A stretch of DNA of 64,000 nt from Glandiceps talaboti (Eukaryota; Hemichordata; Enteropneusta; Spengelidae): contig NC_135563.1 of NCBI RefSeq assembly GCF_964340395.1, positions 8,786,575 to 8,850,574 on the forward strand. The letters are read 5' to 3'. Both the position numbers and the translations under genes were made by a program. The notes below the pieces were generated by a model. That model was not told the origin of the DNA, did not search any database, and saw nothing but the letters and a program-made list of their open reading frames with translations. Position 1 is the stretch's first letter, and every line of letters starts with the position of its first letter. Positions 1-10,507 of this stretch are shown piece after piece.

Positions 1-57
1 ACGTCAAGATCAATCTCATCCAGAAAACTACTCTAAAAGGAACAATTATCTTCTGAG
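1..57 (+). other. Candidate 5' noncoding exon of C1q-1 (partial)
   Basis: The window opens with sequence that ends in a good splice donor (TGAG|GTAAGA, GT at 58-59). The first coding exon of C1q-1 starts right after a splice acceptor at 1442-1443, so an upstream noncoding exon is required, and the other C1q genes here show the same layout. The transcription start is not visible. The assignment rests only on donor quality and gene layout. Confidence 0.35.
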
Positions 58-794
58 GTAAGATTATCTTAGTATTTTTGTCATGTACATGTATAAAAAC
101 AGTGATTATGTTTTCATATTTTTGTATGAAAAATCACTATTTTAATGTCATTCACATGCAAGGTTCCTTACATTCCTCTTTTAGCCCTTGGCAGTAAAAA
201 CATTTTATAATAAGTAGTTGCCAACAAAAATGTGTTCACTTGATGTTAATGGGGCATAACCTGAGATTTAGAAAAGGTAGATTTCAATAATTTTAGTTTC
301 AAAAACATACTTTATAACCATAGACCCTTTTGTGTAGGGTCTATACTTTAACTATCACTTGCTGTCGCCTGAATTCAAAGCTGGTATACATGTCAGAATG
401 AATGTAATGGACTCTAGTTACAAATGGAAATTTATTCTCACAAAGTCAACTTTGGGGTTACTTTCAAGCAATGTTTTGACTCTGTGAGTACAAATTTTCA
501 CTAATAAATAATTAATTGATGTTGTTGTGTACAATTTGCAGTCAAGTACAAAACCTTATAAACCCAAGTGTTACCACTTTTTGATAGCAGGCTCCCTATA
601 TACATACACATGTATAACTTGTACAGGCAGGCCTGGTTGGCTAAGATCATTTGTATACATCAAGTTGAATGTATTGTAAACAGTGCCACCATCAGATAAC
701 TAACTGCTTGTTTCAACTGCCATCATACTTTTTATGTATGTATATGTGTCAGGTCCATGTACTTGGCTGCTAGGAGACTGATTGCTTCATTTGA

Positions 795-1045
795 ATATGC
801 TAATGAGTTTTTACTTTGAATGGGTACATTATGCCACTATTTCTTCATGATTATTTGCATATGCTAATGAGATTTTACTTTGAATGGATACATTATGATG
901 CTATTTCTTCATGATTATTTGCATATGCTAATGAGATTTTACTTTGAATGGGTACATTATGCCACTATTTCTTCATGATTATTTGCATATGCTAATGAGA
1001 TTTTACTTTGAATGGATACATTATGATGCTATTTCTTCATAACCC
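795..1045 (+). repeat. Tandem repeat with octamer-like motifs in intron 1 of C1q-1
   Basis: Four units of about 64 bp, each with an ATTTGCAT/ATGCTAAT core followed by ATGAG and a run ending in ATTTCTTCATGATT. Two unit variants alternate (GGGTACATTATGCCAC and GGATACATTATGATGC) in an A-B-A-B pattern, so the last amplification copied a two-unit block. The rest of intron 1 (58-1443) shows nothing else recognisable. Confidence 0.8.
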
Positions 1046-1444
1046 AACAAACTAAATTTTTCAGGAGATTGATCCCCAAACACATTTTATCTTAAAAATA
1101 ATTCTAAACTCGTTTATGTCACTGTTCACAAACTAAATAAACTTCACTGTGCATGAAATAATTACACACTGCAGAATTTGAAATATTTGTATTTTTATAT
1201 GTTCATGTTATTTCTGTTTATATGGTCCTGTCCTTTTTGTGTGTACAATAGTTGTTATTGTTTATCTGTTTATGCAAATGTGTGTACAGCCAGTGATTGA
1301 GCATAAAAATGATAAATAAAATTGTCACACTAGCAGATATTAAAATTTTAGTTTAATACATGTTATTGTTTTATGATAAGTTCATTTGTATCGTAACAAT
1401 TAAAATTTTTTAACAATTAGAAATTTGTTTGAATTGATTCCAGG

Positions 1445-2676
1445 ATGAATTTCTTGTTCCCAATCATATTTCTGGGAGTATTTCTCCAAACTGCCATCAC
1501 TCAGGAAACTGATGGCACATGCCTTAATATTTGTAGTGATTCCTGGCCAGACAGTAAGGGTCTACCTGGAACACCTGGTGTACCTGGTATGCCTGGACCA
1601 ATAGGAAGACAGGGTAGGTAATGTTTTATAACAAACACACCTGGTGATATGGTATAAACGCATAATTCATCAGCTCCCTTATAAAATGTACAGGCTTTCC
1701 TACAGCATCTAATGTTGTAACATGAACAGATTTTTCATCTGGTTCAACAAAAATCTTACCAACACTGCTACATTTTATCATCTGGCTCAACTAAAATCTT
1801 AAAACAGTGCTACATTTTATTGTCTCACTTGCCACATATCTCTGTTGGTAAGATTGTTGTTGAGCCAGTCGATAAAATGTAGCAATGTTGGTAAGATTTT
1901 TGTTGCATTAGATGACATTTTAACGATTCGGGTTTTGTGATTTATACCATACATCACGAATATGCCAATGATATACCGGGGTATATACTATACAAAATGC
2001 AATATGTGCATAAAACCCAATCATTTTAAACATTTAAAATTGTTTAAAATCTCTGTCAAAATTAACTTTATCTGTTACTAATATATGTTGCATAGCTAGG
2101 AAACTGACATAGACTGGTTGTTCGATTCTCTTCATACAATAAAGAACTCTTTTTCTCTGTGACTTAGGTGAACCTGGCGTCAGGGGCCGTGCTGGACGGC
2201 CAGGAACAACAGGACTTCAAGGTCCCCCAGGAGAGGGAAATTATGGAAGCAAAAGTTCAAGTACTCCGGCGGTAACCAAGGTAGCATTCACTGTGACTCG
2301 TGACAGTCCGTTATATGGAACAAGTTATGAACAGGTAATTACCTACACCGACGCCATCCTACTAGAAAATGCCAACATGAACACAAACACCGGTGTCTTT
2401 ACTTGTGAGATTCCAGGTATCTACTATTTCTCTTTCAACTTCTGGAATCAATCTGGCAGGCAAATGGAGATATCCCTCCAACACGATGATGTCATTAAAT
2501 TCAGGGTTTCCATGACGGCCGGACAGAAGATGTATCAAGAGCAATCTAACAGTGGTTTGTTACATCTGTATCGCCATGATAAGGTCAAACTGGTGTTTGT
2601 AGCTCGTACGGAGCATGGGATATCAGATGGTGATGGTCACAACACATTTACTGGTTACCTCGTTTATCCAGACTAA
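1445..2676 (+). CDS. C1q-1: secreted short-collagen C1q-domain protein
   Basis: Two coding exons, 1445-1613 and 2168-2676 (phase-1 intron splitting a Gly codon), encode 225 residues. Residues 1-20 form a signal peptide. A Cys-x3-Cys pair (C26, C30) follows and probably links chains. Gly-X-Y triplets run from residue 39 to about 78, then a Ser-rich linker, then a C1q head (about 94-225) ending in the usual Tyr-Leu-Val-Tyr-Pro-Asp strand. C1q heads trimerise; such proteins are secreted recognition molecules or adhesion factors. The start is the first ATG after the acceptor at 1442-1443, matching the paralogues. The gene lacks the 99-nt collagen exon present in C1q-3 to C1q-6. A candidate AATAAA is at 3409-3414, which would put the tail-derived minisatellite in the 3' UTR. 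Confidence 0.9.
1682..1922. repeat. Fold-back (MITE-like) repeat in intron 2 of C1q-1
   Basis: A segment with TTCAACAAAAATCTTACCAA and ACATTTTATC (1743-1780) recurs in reverse complement at about 1868-1905. An outer pair also matches (AAAATGT/CATCTAATG against CATTAGATG/ACATTTT). Related sequence sits near 57450-57480 in an ABCA intron, so it is a dispersed family. No coding capacity. Confidence 0.6.
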
Positions 2677-3402
2677 CAAGATGGAGATAGTAACGAGATA
2701 CCTCATTTATCTGGACTTGTGATGGTCACAATACATTACAGGCTACCATTTGATTTGGACTAACTGTACTGTGATGGTCACAATATATTTACTTAAAACC
2801 TTGTTTATCTGGACTATTAAACTAGATGCCAACATGTTTACTTAATATCTTGTTTATCTGGACTTACTACATGGTGATGGCCACAACACATTACAGGCTA
2901 CCCTTTTGATTTCAACTATTTTGTTACAAACTGTACTGTCACAATTAATATTTACAGAATACCTTGTTTATCCAGACTAGATGGTACATGTAACGTGTTT
3001 CTTAATATCTTGTTTATCTGGACTACCAAGATGATGATAGTAACATTACATTTAGCCTTGTATATCTGGAATAACTAGATGACAATGATAACACATTTAT
3101 CAGCTGTGCTTGTTTATCTGGACTTCCCACTACATGTAAATGGTGATGGTAATAACACATTTGCCATATACCTTGTTTATCTGGACTTCCCACTACATGT
3201 AAATGGTGATGGTAATAACACATTTGCCATATACCTTGTTTATCTGGACTTCCCACTACATGTAGATGGTGATGGTAACAAGACATTTACCATATACCTT
3301 GTTTATCTGGACTTCCCACTACATGTAGATGGTGATGGTAACAAGACATTTACCATATACCTTGTTTATCTGGACTTACTGCATGGTGATGGTAACAACA
3401 CA
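2677..3402 (+). repeat. Minisatellite derived from the 3' coding end of C1q-1
   Basis: Diverged units begin right after the stop codon. From 3109 they settle to a period of exactly 63 bp (unit starts at 3109, 3172, 3235, 3298). Each unit resembles the last codons of C1q-1: GGTGATGGT, then AACACATTT, then CTTGTTTATCTGGAC, matching GGTGATGGTCACAACACATTT and CTCGTTTATCCAGAC in the gene. Because 63 is 21 codons, the regular part stays open in the gene's own frame, repeating a GDGNNTF..YLVYLD motif. Several stops separate it from the gene. Confidence 0.85.
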
Positions 3403-3408
3403 TAAAAT

Positions 3409-3414
3409 AATAAA
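3409..3414 (+). terminator. Candidate polyadenylation signal of C1q-1
   Basis: First clear AATAAA downstream of the stop codon, just after the tail-derived minisatellite. No transcript evidence. Confidence 0.35.
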
Positions 3415-3420
3415 ACATAT

Positions 3421-5300
3421 TATCTTTTAACTGTACTGTCATTCAAACTGTATGTTATTTCTATAACATGGATATTACATCATATTTTCAGGTCAAAGGT
3501 GATCTCAAGAGTGTCTAGTGAGGTTTAATGTTTGTACACTGTGCTGGAAGCACTCTCCCCGGGGCACTTCCTGGCATGGCTCTATAACGTTTTAATGAGC
3601 CTAATTTCTACTTCCTCAATCCCATATGAGCCACTGTCACCCCTCAGTCTGCCTCAATCATAGTATCACATAGGAAATCCTTCACACAGCCACCCGTATC
3701 CTACTTGGTCCCCATTTATGCAGCTGAGTTCACTGTGGCACAATCAAGGTTCATATGTTGTTCATGGACTCTATAGCCATTCAGAAATGCATGGCAATGA
3801 AAAAGTTAAACTACATGTAGGAATGTACTTTATTTGTAAGTAACGATAACAATTAGTATTATGAATACATGAAAACATTGTGGAGTTCAGCTGACAACTC
3901 TATCCATGCCAAACTCTATCTCTATGTACTTGGCAATGTAACTGTCCCATTCACACGCAGTGTGTCCACTAAGCCAATTTGACATGTCACTGATGCACAG
4001 CTATTTCATGAAACCCGCCAACAATTTGGGCTTCCCCTATTCCTTAGAATTGAAAACACACTGGCAGGTACTTATAAGGTTCTTGGACAAAAATTATTGA
4101 CTTTCATTGGAGAGCTGATTGGCCATATTGTATTATATCTCTCTTACACTCTTCTGGGTATAAGGAGGTTTGGTTTAAAAAAAAAAAAAAAAAAAAAAAA
4201 AATTATGTTTCTCGTTAGGCCTAAAAAAAATTGTGTGGTTCCAATTACACTCAATTATAGAATAGGTGGGGTAGGTAGATTTTTTTGTGCGAGTGTCTAG
4301 TTCAGGTAGTTATAATATGTTTTCCATTGCTTTCCATGGTTTCAGTGTTATTAGTTTCTTCTCATCAGATTTACAGCCACGATAGATTGGAAGTCTTTGA
4401 ACAGTTTTATATAATTGTCTTTTTAAGTTGAAGTCAGTTTCCGCATCCACTATTTCTCGCGAGACCACAATTTGCACGATTTCATTATTCTCGATTACAG
4501 GAAAAGAAAGATAGGGTCAACAGTGAAAAACTAGGTGGGGTAGCGTAACCAGAACCAACATTTTTTTTTTTAGTCCTGAGAAGACTTCATCTTGTATTAA
4601 ATATGGTGAAACTCATACATCTTGTATGCTAGGGGAGCAAAAACAGATGTCAGTGAAGATTCCATTGTGTGCAAATCAGGCCACAATTCAACTCATATTG
4701 AACTAATTATCTTTGACCCATGTAAACCACCACCCTACTCTCTCATGACTTGTGTAGGAGAAAAAATTTGCAGTAGCAAACAATGTTATATGGTTCTCAT
4801 GTTTCATGGTAATTTTTCAAATTTGTTTTACATGCCTTTGATAGAAACTGTTTTTAAATCATTAATTTTGTCCCAAAAGACATAAACATAGTTTTCATAA
4901 CATGAACAACTTTATGTTAGGAATCACAATGACATTGAAAAGTACAGAACAAAGAACTGCCATCCCTGTAGGAGGAATTATTGCAAGTCTAAATTTAGGA
5001 AAGGAAAGTTTTCTTACCCCCTCTGAAGCGAACATTTTGAAGGGGATGGGTCAATTTTAGATGAATGAATATGTAAGTAAACTCTAACCTGTCATTGACA
5101 TTACCATGGTTACACATGGCTGGCAATTCATTTTTTTACTGAAAATGAAAGTGTCAGTCTATACAATGAAATTTCTGATAAAACCTACAGAAATTTGCCC
5201 AAACCCCCTCTAGTCCTACCCCACCGTCCCCCTTCAACCCTCTTAAAATGGTTTAGCTCCCAACACACACAGCATATCACCTGTCAAAGCCACATTGCAG
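3421..5300. other. Intergenic region between C1q-1 and C1q-2
   Basis: No gene is seen. Contents: a degenerate relative (3958-4063) of the hAT-type MITE that is complete at 27835-28013, recognised by CAGTGTG and AAGCCAATTTGACATG at its left end; a poly-A run at about 4177-4201; otherwise unique AT-rich sequence. Confidence 0.6.
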
Positions 5301-5302
5301 TG

Positions 5303-5446
5303 TATATATACACAGTGACTGTAAATCCATGCATCCCAACGAGACTACATAAATGATTAGGCGGTCGATCATGTTGTCTGCTTCACAAGAACATCTCCAG
5401 AAACAACTCAAATACTACTAGCGCTAACCAGACTTCAACAAACTGG
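5303..5446 (+). promoter_or_regulatory. Candidate promoter and noncoding exon 1 of C1q-2
   Basis: A TATA-box-like TATATATA at 5303-5310 lies about 30 bp before a possible start near 5335. The following 110 bp end in a strong donor (CTGG|GTAAGAG, GT at 5447-5448). The coding exon begins after an acceptor at 7504-7505, which would make intron 1 about 2.06 kb, like intron 1 of C1q-4. Inferred from signals only. Confidence 0.4.
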
Positions 5447-7113
5447 GTAAGAGAGATATTTCTGTTTATCTCTAAGTCAAACTTATCATCTTTGAAATCT
5501 CCGCCAATATTACGTTTTGTTTTTTGTTTTTTTTTGTATTTAGTTTAAACTATATTGCCACACTTTTATGGTAGAGACTAACTTACATGTGAAAATTGAT
5601 TTGCAGCTGTTATAGAAATGTATAAATTTACTGTTCTCTCTCTTTTTTGACTTCTTGTTTTCCATTTTAATTGTTATAATGAACCTATTATGCAGCCATC
5701 AATTAGTAACAGCTCACATGATATACTAATTTTTTTATTTTTTTTTTATTTTTTAAAAACTTTTTGTGCTGGGAATTCCTCCCAGCGATTTTCTGTTATG
5801 CAGACAAATACAAACAAACACACACACACACAAATGCTACAGAGAACCATTCAGGTTTGGGACTACGTGACAGGGCTATGCTGCATGCTCTATATCACGT
5901 TGCTGTGAAACTGTCAAGGCTTTCCCAGTCAGTCCACAGGCTATCCCAGAGTCACCCAGGCCCGGCAAACATAGCACCTGTGGGCTCTGTGTGATATAAT
6001 ACTAATTTATAAACATTCATGTGAGCTCTACACATTATAATAATAAGGAAGAATTAATAATATTGCAAACTTTCAGCTTTTTTCCCCTCTGTCGCTTCTT
6101 GTGTGTGTATGCTGATGAAGGCCATACTTACTGTTTGAACACCACTTGAAGTATCAAATGACAGTTTTCAACTCATTGACTAAGTGAATATAATAGTTAA
6201 ACTTTTCAGCTGGTTTCGTTTATCCACATGGATGTAATTCCTACACCACTGACATATGCTATTTAGTACTTTGCTTTGGTCACACTGCCACCATGCTTTA
6301 AAACATATATGGGGGGGGGGGGGGGTATTACTAGCCAACAGTCAGCCCAGCACTATAAACAAACCGAGACAAAAACCCTTTTTATGGTTAAAAGTAGCAC
6401 TCTTCCATTACACTACTCATCTATCTTATAAATGTGGATGGCGAGAACTGGGGGGGGGGGGGGGGGGGGTTCAGAAAAAACCCACCTATATCTAAAATCA
6501 ACAGCTCTGTGTTCCTAACATGTCCAAATAAGATGTTAAAATATATATTATGAATGTAATGAAAGTGGTGTACGCTATTATGAGAAAGTCAGTATTAAAA
6601 TCTAACAAAACAGTTTTAAAAATGTTCCATTTGCAGCTAAAAGTGAAGTTTTAAGAAATATTATTACAGAGGTTGACAATGTTAAAAGTTGACAATTTTA
6701 TCACTTTTTTGAAAGTGTTTCTCCACTGTAAAACTTTGATAAGGGAAAAAAACCAAAATGTGTCTTTCGGATAACACGACTGACCCTAGTTTAAGCTCCT
6801 GACCCTAAACATTTTTTTTAACATTTAAAACAAAAAGGTAAGAAATTCTTTGTTTTCTTGATCTTCATGAAAGTCTGTTTTCTTTCCCGAGTGATGTCAG
6901 TACACATATTTCATCAAACTATCATAGAATGGGTATTCTGACGAACATTTTGATCGTTTTCAAAAATTAAAAACAATTACAAAAGATAAAATAAAATAAA
7001 ATCTCGACCTACTTACCCGTATTTTCTGAGGCCATGTTTTCGGAAACACAATTTTTTTTTTGCCTAAGTAGAATATATTATAAAGCCTACAAACTAATAT
7101 CAGTGTCTCCAAA
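5447..7113. other. Intron 1 of C1q-2, low-complexity tracts
   Basis: No coding signal. The stretch holds a short CA repeat (about 5818-5831) and two long G runs (about 6311-6325 and 6450-6468) that may be variable or poorly assembled. Confidence 0.5.
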
Positions 7114-7360
7114 TAGGGAACTTATAATCCACACTGAGCATGCTCAGACGCAAAGGACTATGGGATTATCTGTGGTTATCGTAATACATAAATCTGCAGC
7201 TACTGATAAAATAAACATTCCACACTGTTCAGGGTGACTATGAATTAATTATTTGTGGTTAAAAACAATGTAACATTATTGTTTACAATACTATTTGATT
7301 CATATTTATTATCACATTTCCCATAATGCAACATTCAACATGGTGGGTTTGTAATTTCCC
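7114..7360. mobile_element. MITE copy 1 (TAGGGAACTT family)
   Basis: About 247 bp similar over its length to 56132-56379. It starts TAGGGAACTT and ends in AATTTCCC. Shared interior blocks are GAGCATGCTCAG, GGACTATGGGATTATCTG and CATTCAACATGG. The terminal repeats are decayed here and clearer in the second copy. No ORF. Confidence 0.6.
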
Positions 7361-7513
7361 GATTACAAGCTTTAAAAACCACAGTTTCTATTTTGTATCT
7401 GATAAAAAGTATACCAGATTATCAATTTTTTTGAACCTGTTGCAAAAATTTTTAGTTGATATTATTCGATAAAAACTAACTGTTCTTTTATTTTTTGGTG
7501 AATAGATTTCGGA

Positions 7514-8467
7514 ATGGAATATTTGATAGCAATTCTACTCCTTGGAGTAATTCTCCGAACTGTCAACACATTGGAAACTGATGGCCAGTGTCTAAATATC
7601 TGTACTAATTCCTGGCCTGACACTAGAGGGCCACAAGGACCTCCTGGTGCACCTGGTATTTCAGGACCTGTGGGAAGACAAGGTAGGAATTTTAACTTGT
7701 ACACCTGGTGTTTACCATTCCTATATCAATTTTTTTTAATCATTAAATATGAAATTCTCAACATAATAATACAATTTTTTACTGTATAAATAACCATTTA
7801 TCAAACTCTTTTTTACATGACCTCATACCTGACTATCATTCTTTCAATCTTTCATGTCAAAGGTGAACCTGGTGTCAAAGGTCAAAGTGGTGATCCTGGA
7901 ACGGTAGGACCACAAGGTCCCAAGGGAGAACGTGGACGTAATGGTAAAGATGGTGTCGGGATACAAGGTCTAAAAGGCACGAAAGGAGATGTCGGATTAT
8001 CAGGACAAAAGGGAGAAAAGGGTGAAAGTGGGGTTGAAAAACCCTCACACTATTTTGCAGAGTTCGTCAAAGTTGCATTCAGCGTGAAAAGAGAGACAAA
8101 TTTACTGGGAAGAAGTTCTGACCAAGTTATCACCTATACCGATACCATCCTGGATGAAAATGCCGACATTGACCTAGACACTGGGGTGTTTACCTGCACA
8201 GTACCTGGAATCTATTATTTCTCTTTCAATTTCTGGAACTGGACCGGCAGAAGTATGGAAATTGAACTGAGGCATAATAATGTGACACATTTTCAATTGT
8301 ACATGACGTCTCAACGTGGCATGTACCAACAACAATCTAACAGTGGTATGTTACGTCTAAATCGAAATGACCAAGTCATGTTGGTGTTAGTTAGTGGTGA
8401 AAATCATGGTTTTTCAGGTGGTTCTGGTCACAACATATTCAATGGATATCTTGTGTATCCAGAATAA
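7514..8467 (+). CDS. C1q-2: secreted collagen-C1q protein
   Basis: Coding exons 7514-7682 and 7863-8467, phase-1 junction inside a Gly codon, 257 residues. Layout: signal peptide (1 to about 20), Cys-x3-Cys at 26 and 30, Gly-X-Y repeats from residue 39 to about 112 with two Gly-Val-Gly-Ile-type interruptions, an 11-13 residue spacer, and a C1q head from about 125 to 257 ending YLVYPE. Exon 2 is the same length (169 nt of coding sequence) as in every other C1q gene here. The N-terminal 56 residues resemble C1q-1 and C1q-3 to 6, so all six are paralogues. The protein is expected to trimerise through head and collagen and act outside the cell, probably in recognition of microbial or self ligands. 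Ligand unknown. Confidence 0.92.
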
Positions 8468-9335
8468 CTAAAATACAGTGTACTAGCATCATTGTGTATC
8501 CATGAAAGCAGAAAATAACTAAAATACAGTGTACTAGCTTGTGTATCCATGAAAGCAGAAAATAACCAAAATACGGTGTACTAGCTTGTGTATCCAGAAT
8601 GAGCAAAATACAGTTTATTACATTGTACCTTGTATATCCTGGAGGAATAACTAAAATACAGTGTACTAGCTTGTGTATCCAGGTGGAATGACTAAAATAC
8701 AGTGTACTAGCATGTGTATCCATGAAAGCAGAAAATAACCAAAATACGGTGTACTAGCTTGTGTATCCAGAATGAGCAAAATACAGTTTATTACATTGTA
8801 CCTTGTATATCCTGGAGGAATAACTAAAATACAGTGTACTAGCTTGTGTATCCAGGTGGAATAACTAAAATACAGTGTACTAGCATGTGTATCCAGGTGG
8901 AATAACTAAAATACAGTGTACTAGCTTGTGTATCCATGAAAGCAGAAAATAACCAAAATACGGTGTACTAGCTTGTGTATCCAGAATGAGCAAAATACAG
9001 TTTATTACATTGTACCTTGTATATCCTGGAGGAATAACTAAAATACAGTGTACTAGCTTGTGTATCCAGGTGGAATAACTAAAATACAGTGTACTAGCTT
9101 GTGTATCCAGGTGGAATAACTAAAATACAGTGTACTAGCTTGTGTATCCAGGTGGAATAACTAAAATACAGTGTACTAGCTTGTGTATCCAGGTGGAATA
9201 ACTAAAATACAGTGTACTAGCTTGTGTATCCAGGTGGAATAACTAAAATACAGTGTACTAGCATGTGTATCCAGAATAACTAAAATACAGTGTACTAGCT
9301 TGTATATCCTAACTACAATACTGTAACAGTGTATT
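8447..9335 (+). repeat. Minisatellite derived from the stop-codon region of C1q-2
   Basis: The last codons and stop of C1q-2 (CTTGTGTATCCAGAATAA then CTAAAATACAGTGTACTAGC) are repeated many times. The core unit is about 41 bp: TTGTGTATCCAGGTGGAATAA then CTAAAATACAGTGTACTAGC. A longer block with CATGAAAGCAGAAAATAACC and GTACCTTGTATATCCTGGAGG recurs three times, so there is higher-order structure. The first unit is the gene itself. Confidence 0.88.
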
Positions 9336-9675
9336 GTATCATATTCAGTGGATATTTTGTGTATCCTGATGAAGCAAATTACAGTTTATGTACACTAGAC
9401 CAAAAGACATATCCATGGGGTAGTGAGTGCTTACATATTACCAATGACTGGATCTTTCAGACTACATCTTAAATGTAACATTACTGAATGTGTTGTTTTG
9501 TTCAAATTTATGTCAGCTAGCATATGACATTTTTGTTTTTAAAAAAAAATATATTTCTGAGATCCAGCTATTTGTATGTAATTAATGATTTCATACATGA
9601 ACTCAATCTTTCTCTGATGTTAATTCACAATCTCCAGATGTTGAGTGAAATTAATGTAAATTATAACTAGTGTTG

Positions 9676-9681
9676 AATAAA
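9676..9681 (+). terminator. Candidate polyadenylation signal of C1q-2
   Basis: AATAAA in TTGAATAAAATAC about 1.2 kb past the stop codon; the minisatellite would lie inside the 3' UTR. No transcript evidence. Confidence 0.25.
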
Positions 9682-9853
9682 ATACTTTATTTAGTTGATT
9701 GATTGACATGCAGTATAAATTGCAAAAATAGGCTTTATATGCAAATTAGTTTGGTTCTTATTTTGTTTTTTGCAAGAAAAACAAATAAAATATGAACTTA
9801 GTACCACTAAATTACCGATTTGAAAAGAACAGTTTTTGTATCATATATGAAAA

Positions 9854-9960
9854 ATATATAATTTGTTGTGTCAGTGCAGTAAGGTCGTATCTGCCTATAC
9901 AATTGCATTTGATATTAACAGGTTTGACCTTTCTGCACTGGCGCAACAAAATACGTTGGT
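9854..9960. repeat. Short inverted repeat (fold-back element)
   Basis: Arms of about 30 bp: ATAATTTGTTGTGTCAGTGC..AAGGTC at 9857-9888 pairs with GACCTTTCTGCACTGG..CAACAAAAT at 9925-9953. Spacer about 37 bp. It could be a very small MITE; no target duplication found. Confidence 0.55.
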
Positions 9961-9965
9961 ATGGA

Positions 9966-10158
9966 TCACTGCTCTGAACAAAATATGCATGATTCAAAAC
10001 AACAAACTAGCAAATAACAAGGAGGTCGAGGGGAAAAGAGTAACAGTATAATGGCTTCAAAATCATATCCAACTTAACAGGATTCCAAATGGTGGTGATG
10101 GTGGTGGTGGTGTTGGGAGGAGGGGGGGTGATGTAACCTGGGGGTATGGTTGACATAA
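9966..10158. repeat. Block X, copy 1
   Basis: 193 bp, near-identical to 12201-12392, from TCACTGCTCTGAACAAAATA to GGTTGACATAA. It contains a GGTGGT-rich stretch followed by a G run. Here it continues without a break into block Y; in the second copy it does not. Confidence 0.9.
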
Positions 10159-10507
10159 CCTACACTAACACAATATCCCTGCTATTGTCAGTTAATAAAA
10201 AAAATCAATTTTAAGATTCCATGGAAAATTTCAAGTGCATCATTTTATCTCCAAATATGGTTTGACAAAGTGATGCCAAAAAATGAAAGTTCATATAGTC
10301 ATGTTTTGTGCATAACATGAAATTCAAGAAGCTTTTTTCGACGAAACCCAATTTCTTTAGTGAGTGTTCCATGCAAAAGAATTAAAACACCATTTCAAGC
10401 CCATATAAGGATAAGAAAACGGTGTCTATGTATTTGTATGCAAATTAGAGAAACAGCTTTTCGTGAAAAAATGAAGTATAAGTACCCGTTTTCTATGAAT
10501 ATCACAC
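10159..10507. repeat. Block Y, orphan copy of the sequence upstream of C1q-3 to C1q-6
   Basis: About 350 bp matching 23034-23380 and, less closely, the regions starting at 29912, 37222 and 44652. Markers are CCTGCTATTGTCAGTTAATA, ATGGTTTGACAAAG and CAAGCCCATATAAGGATAAG. In all four tandem units it precedes the noncoding first exon by several hundred bp; here no C1q gene follows and similarity ends abruptly at GAATATCACAC. Confidence 0.85.

Noticed and set aside
3079-3405. Open frame of 108 codons after C1q-1
   Set aside because: It is the in-frame reading of the 63-bp minisatellite; there is no separate start context or splice link, so it is reported as a repeat.
6108-6145. CTGATGAAGG sequence resembling a hammerhead core
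   Set aside because: No GAAA at the right distance and no complementary stems.
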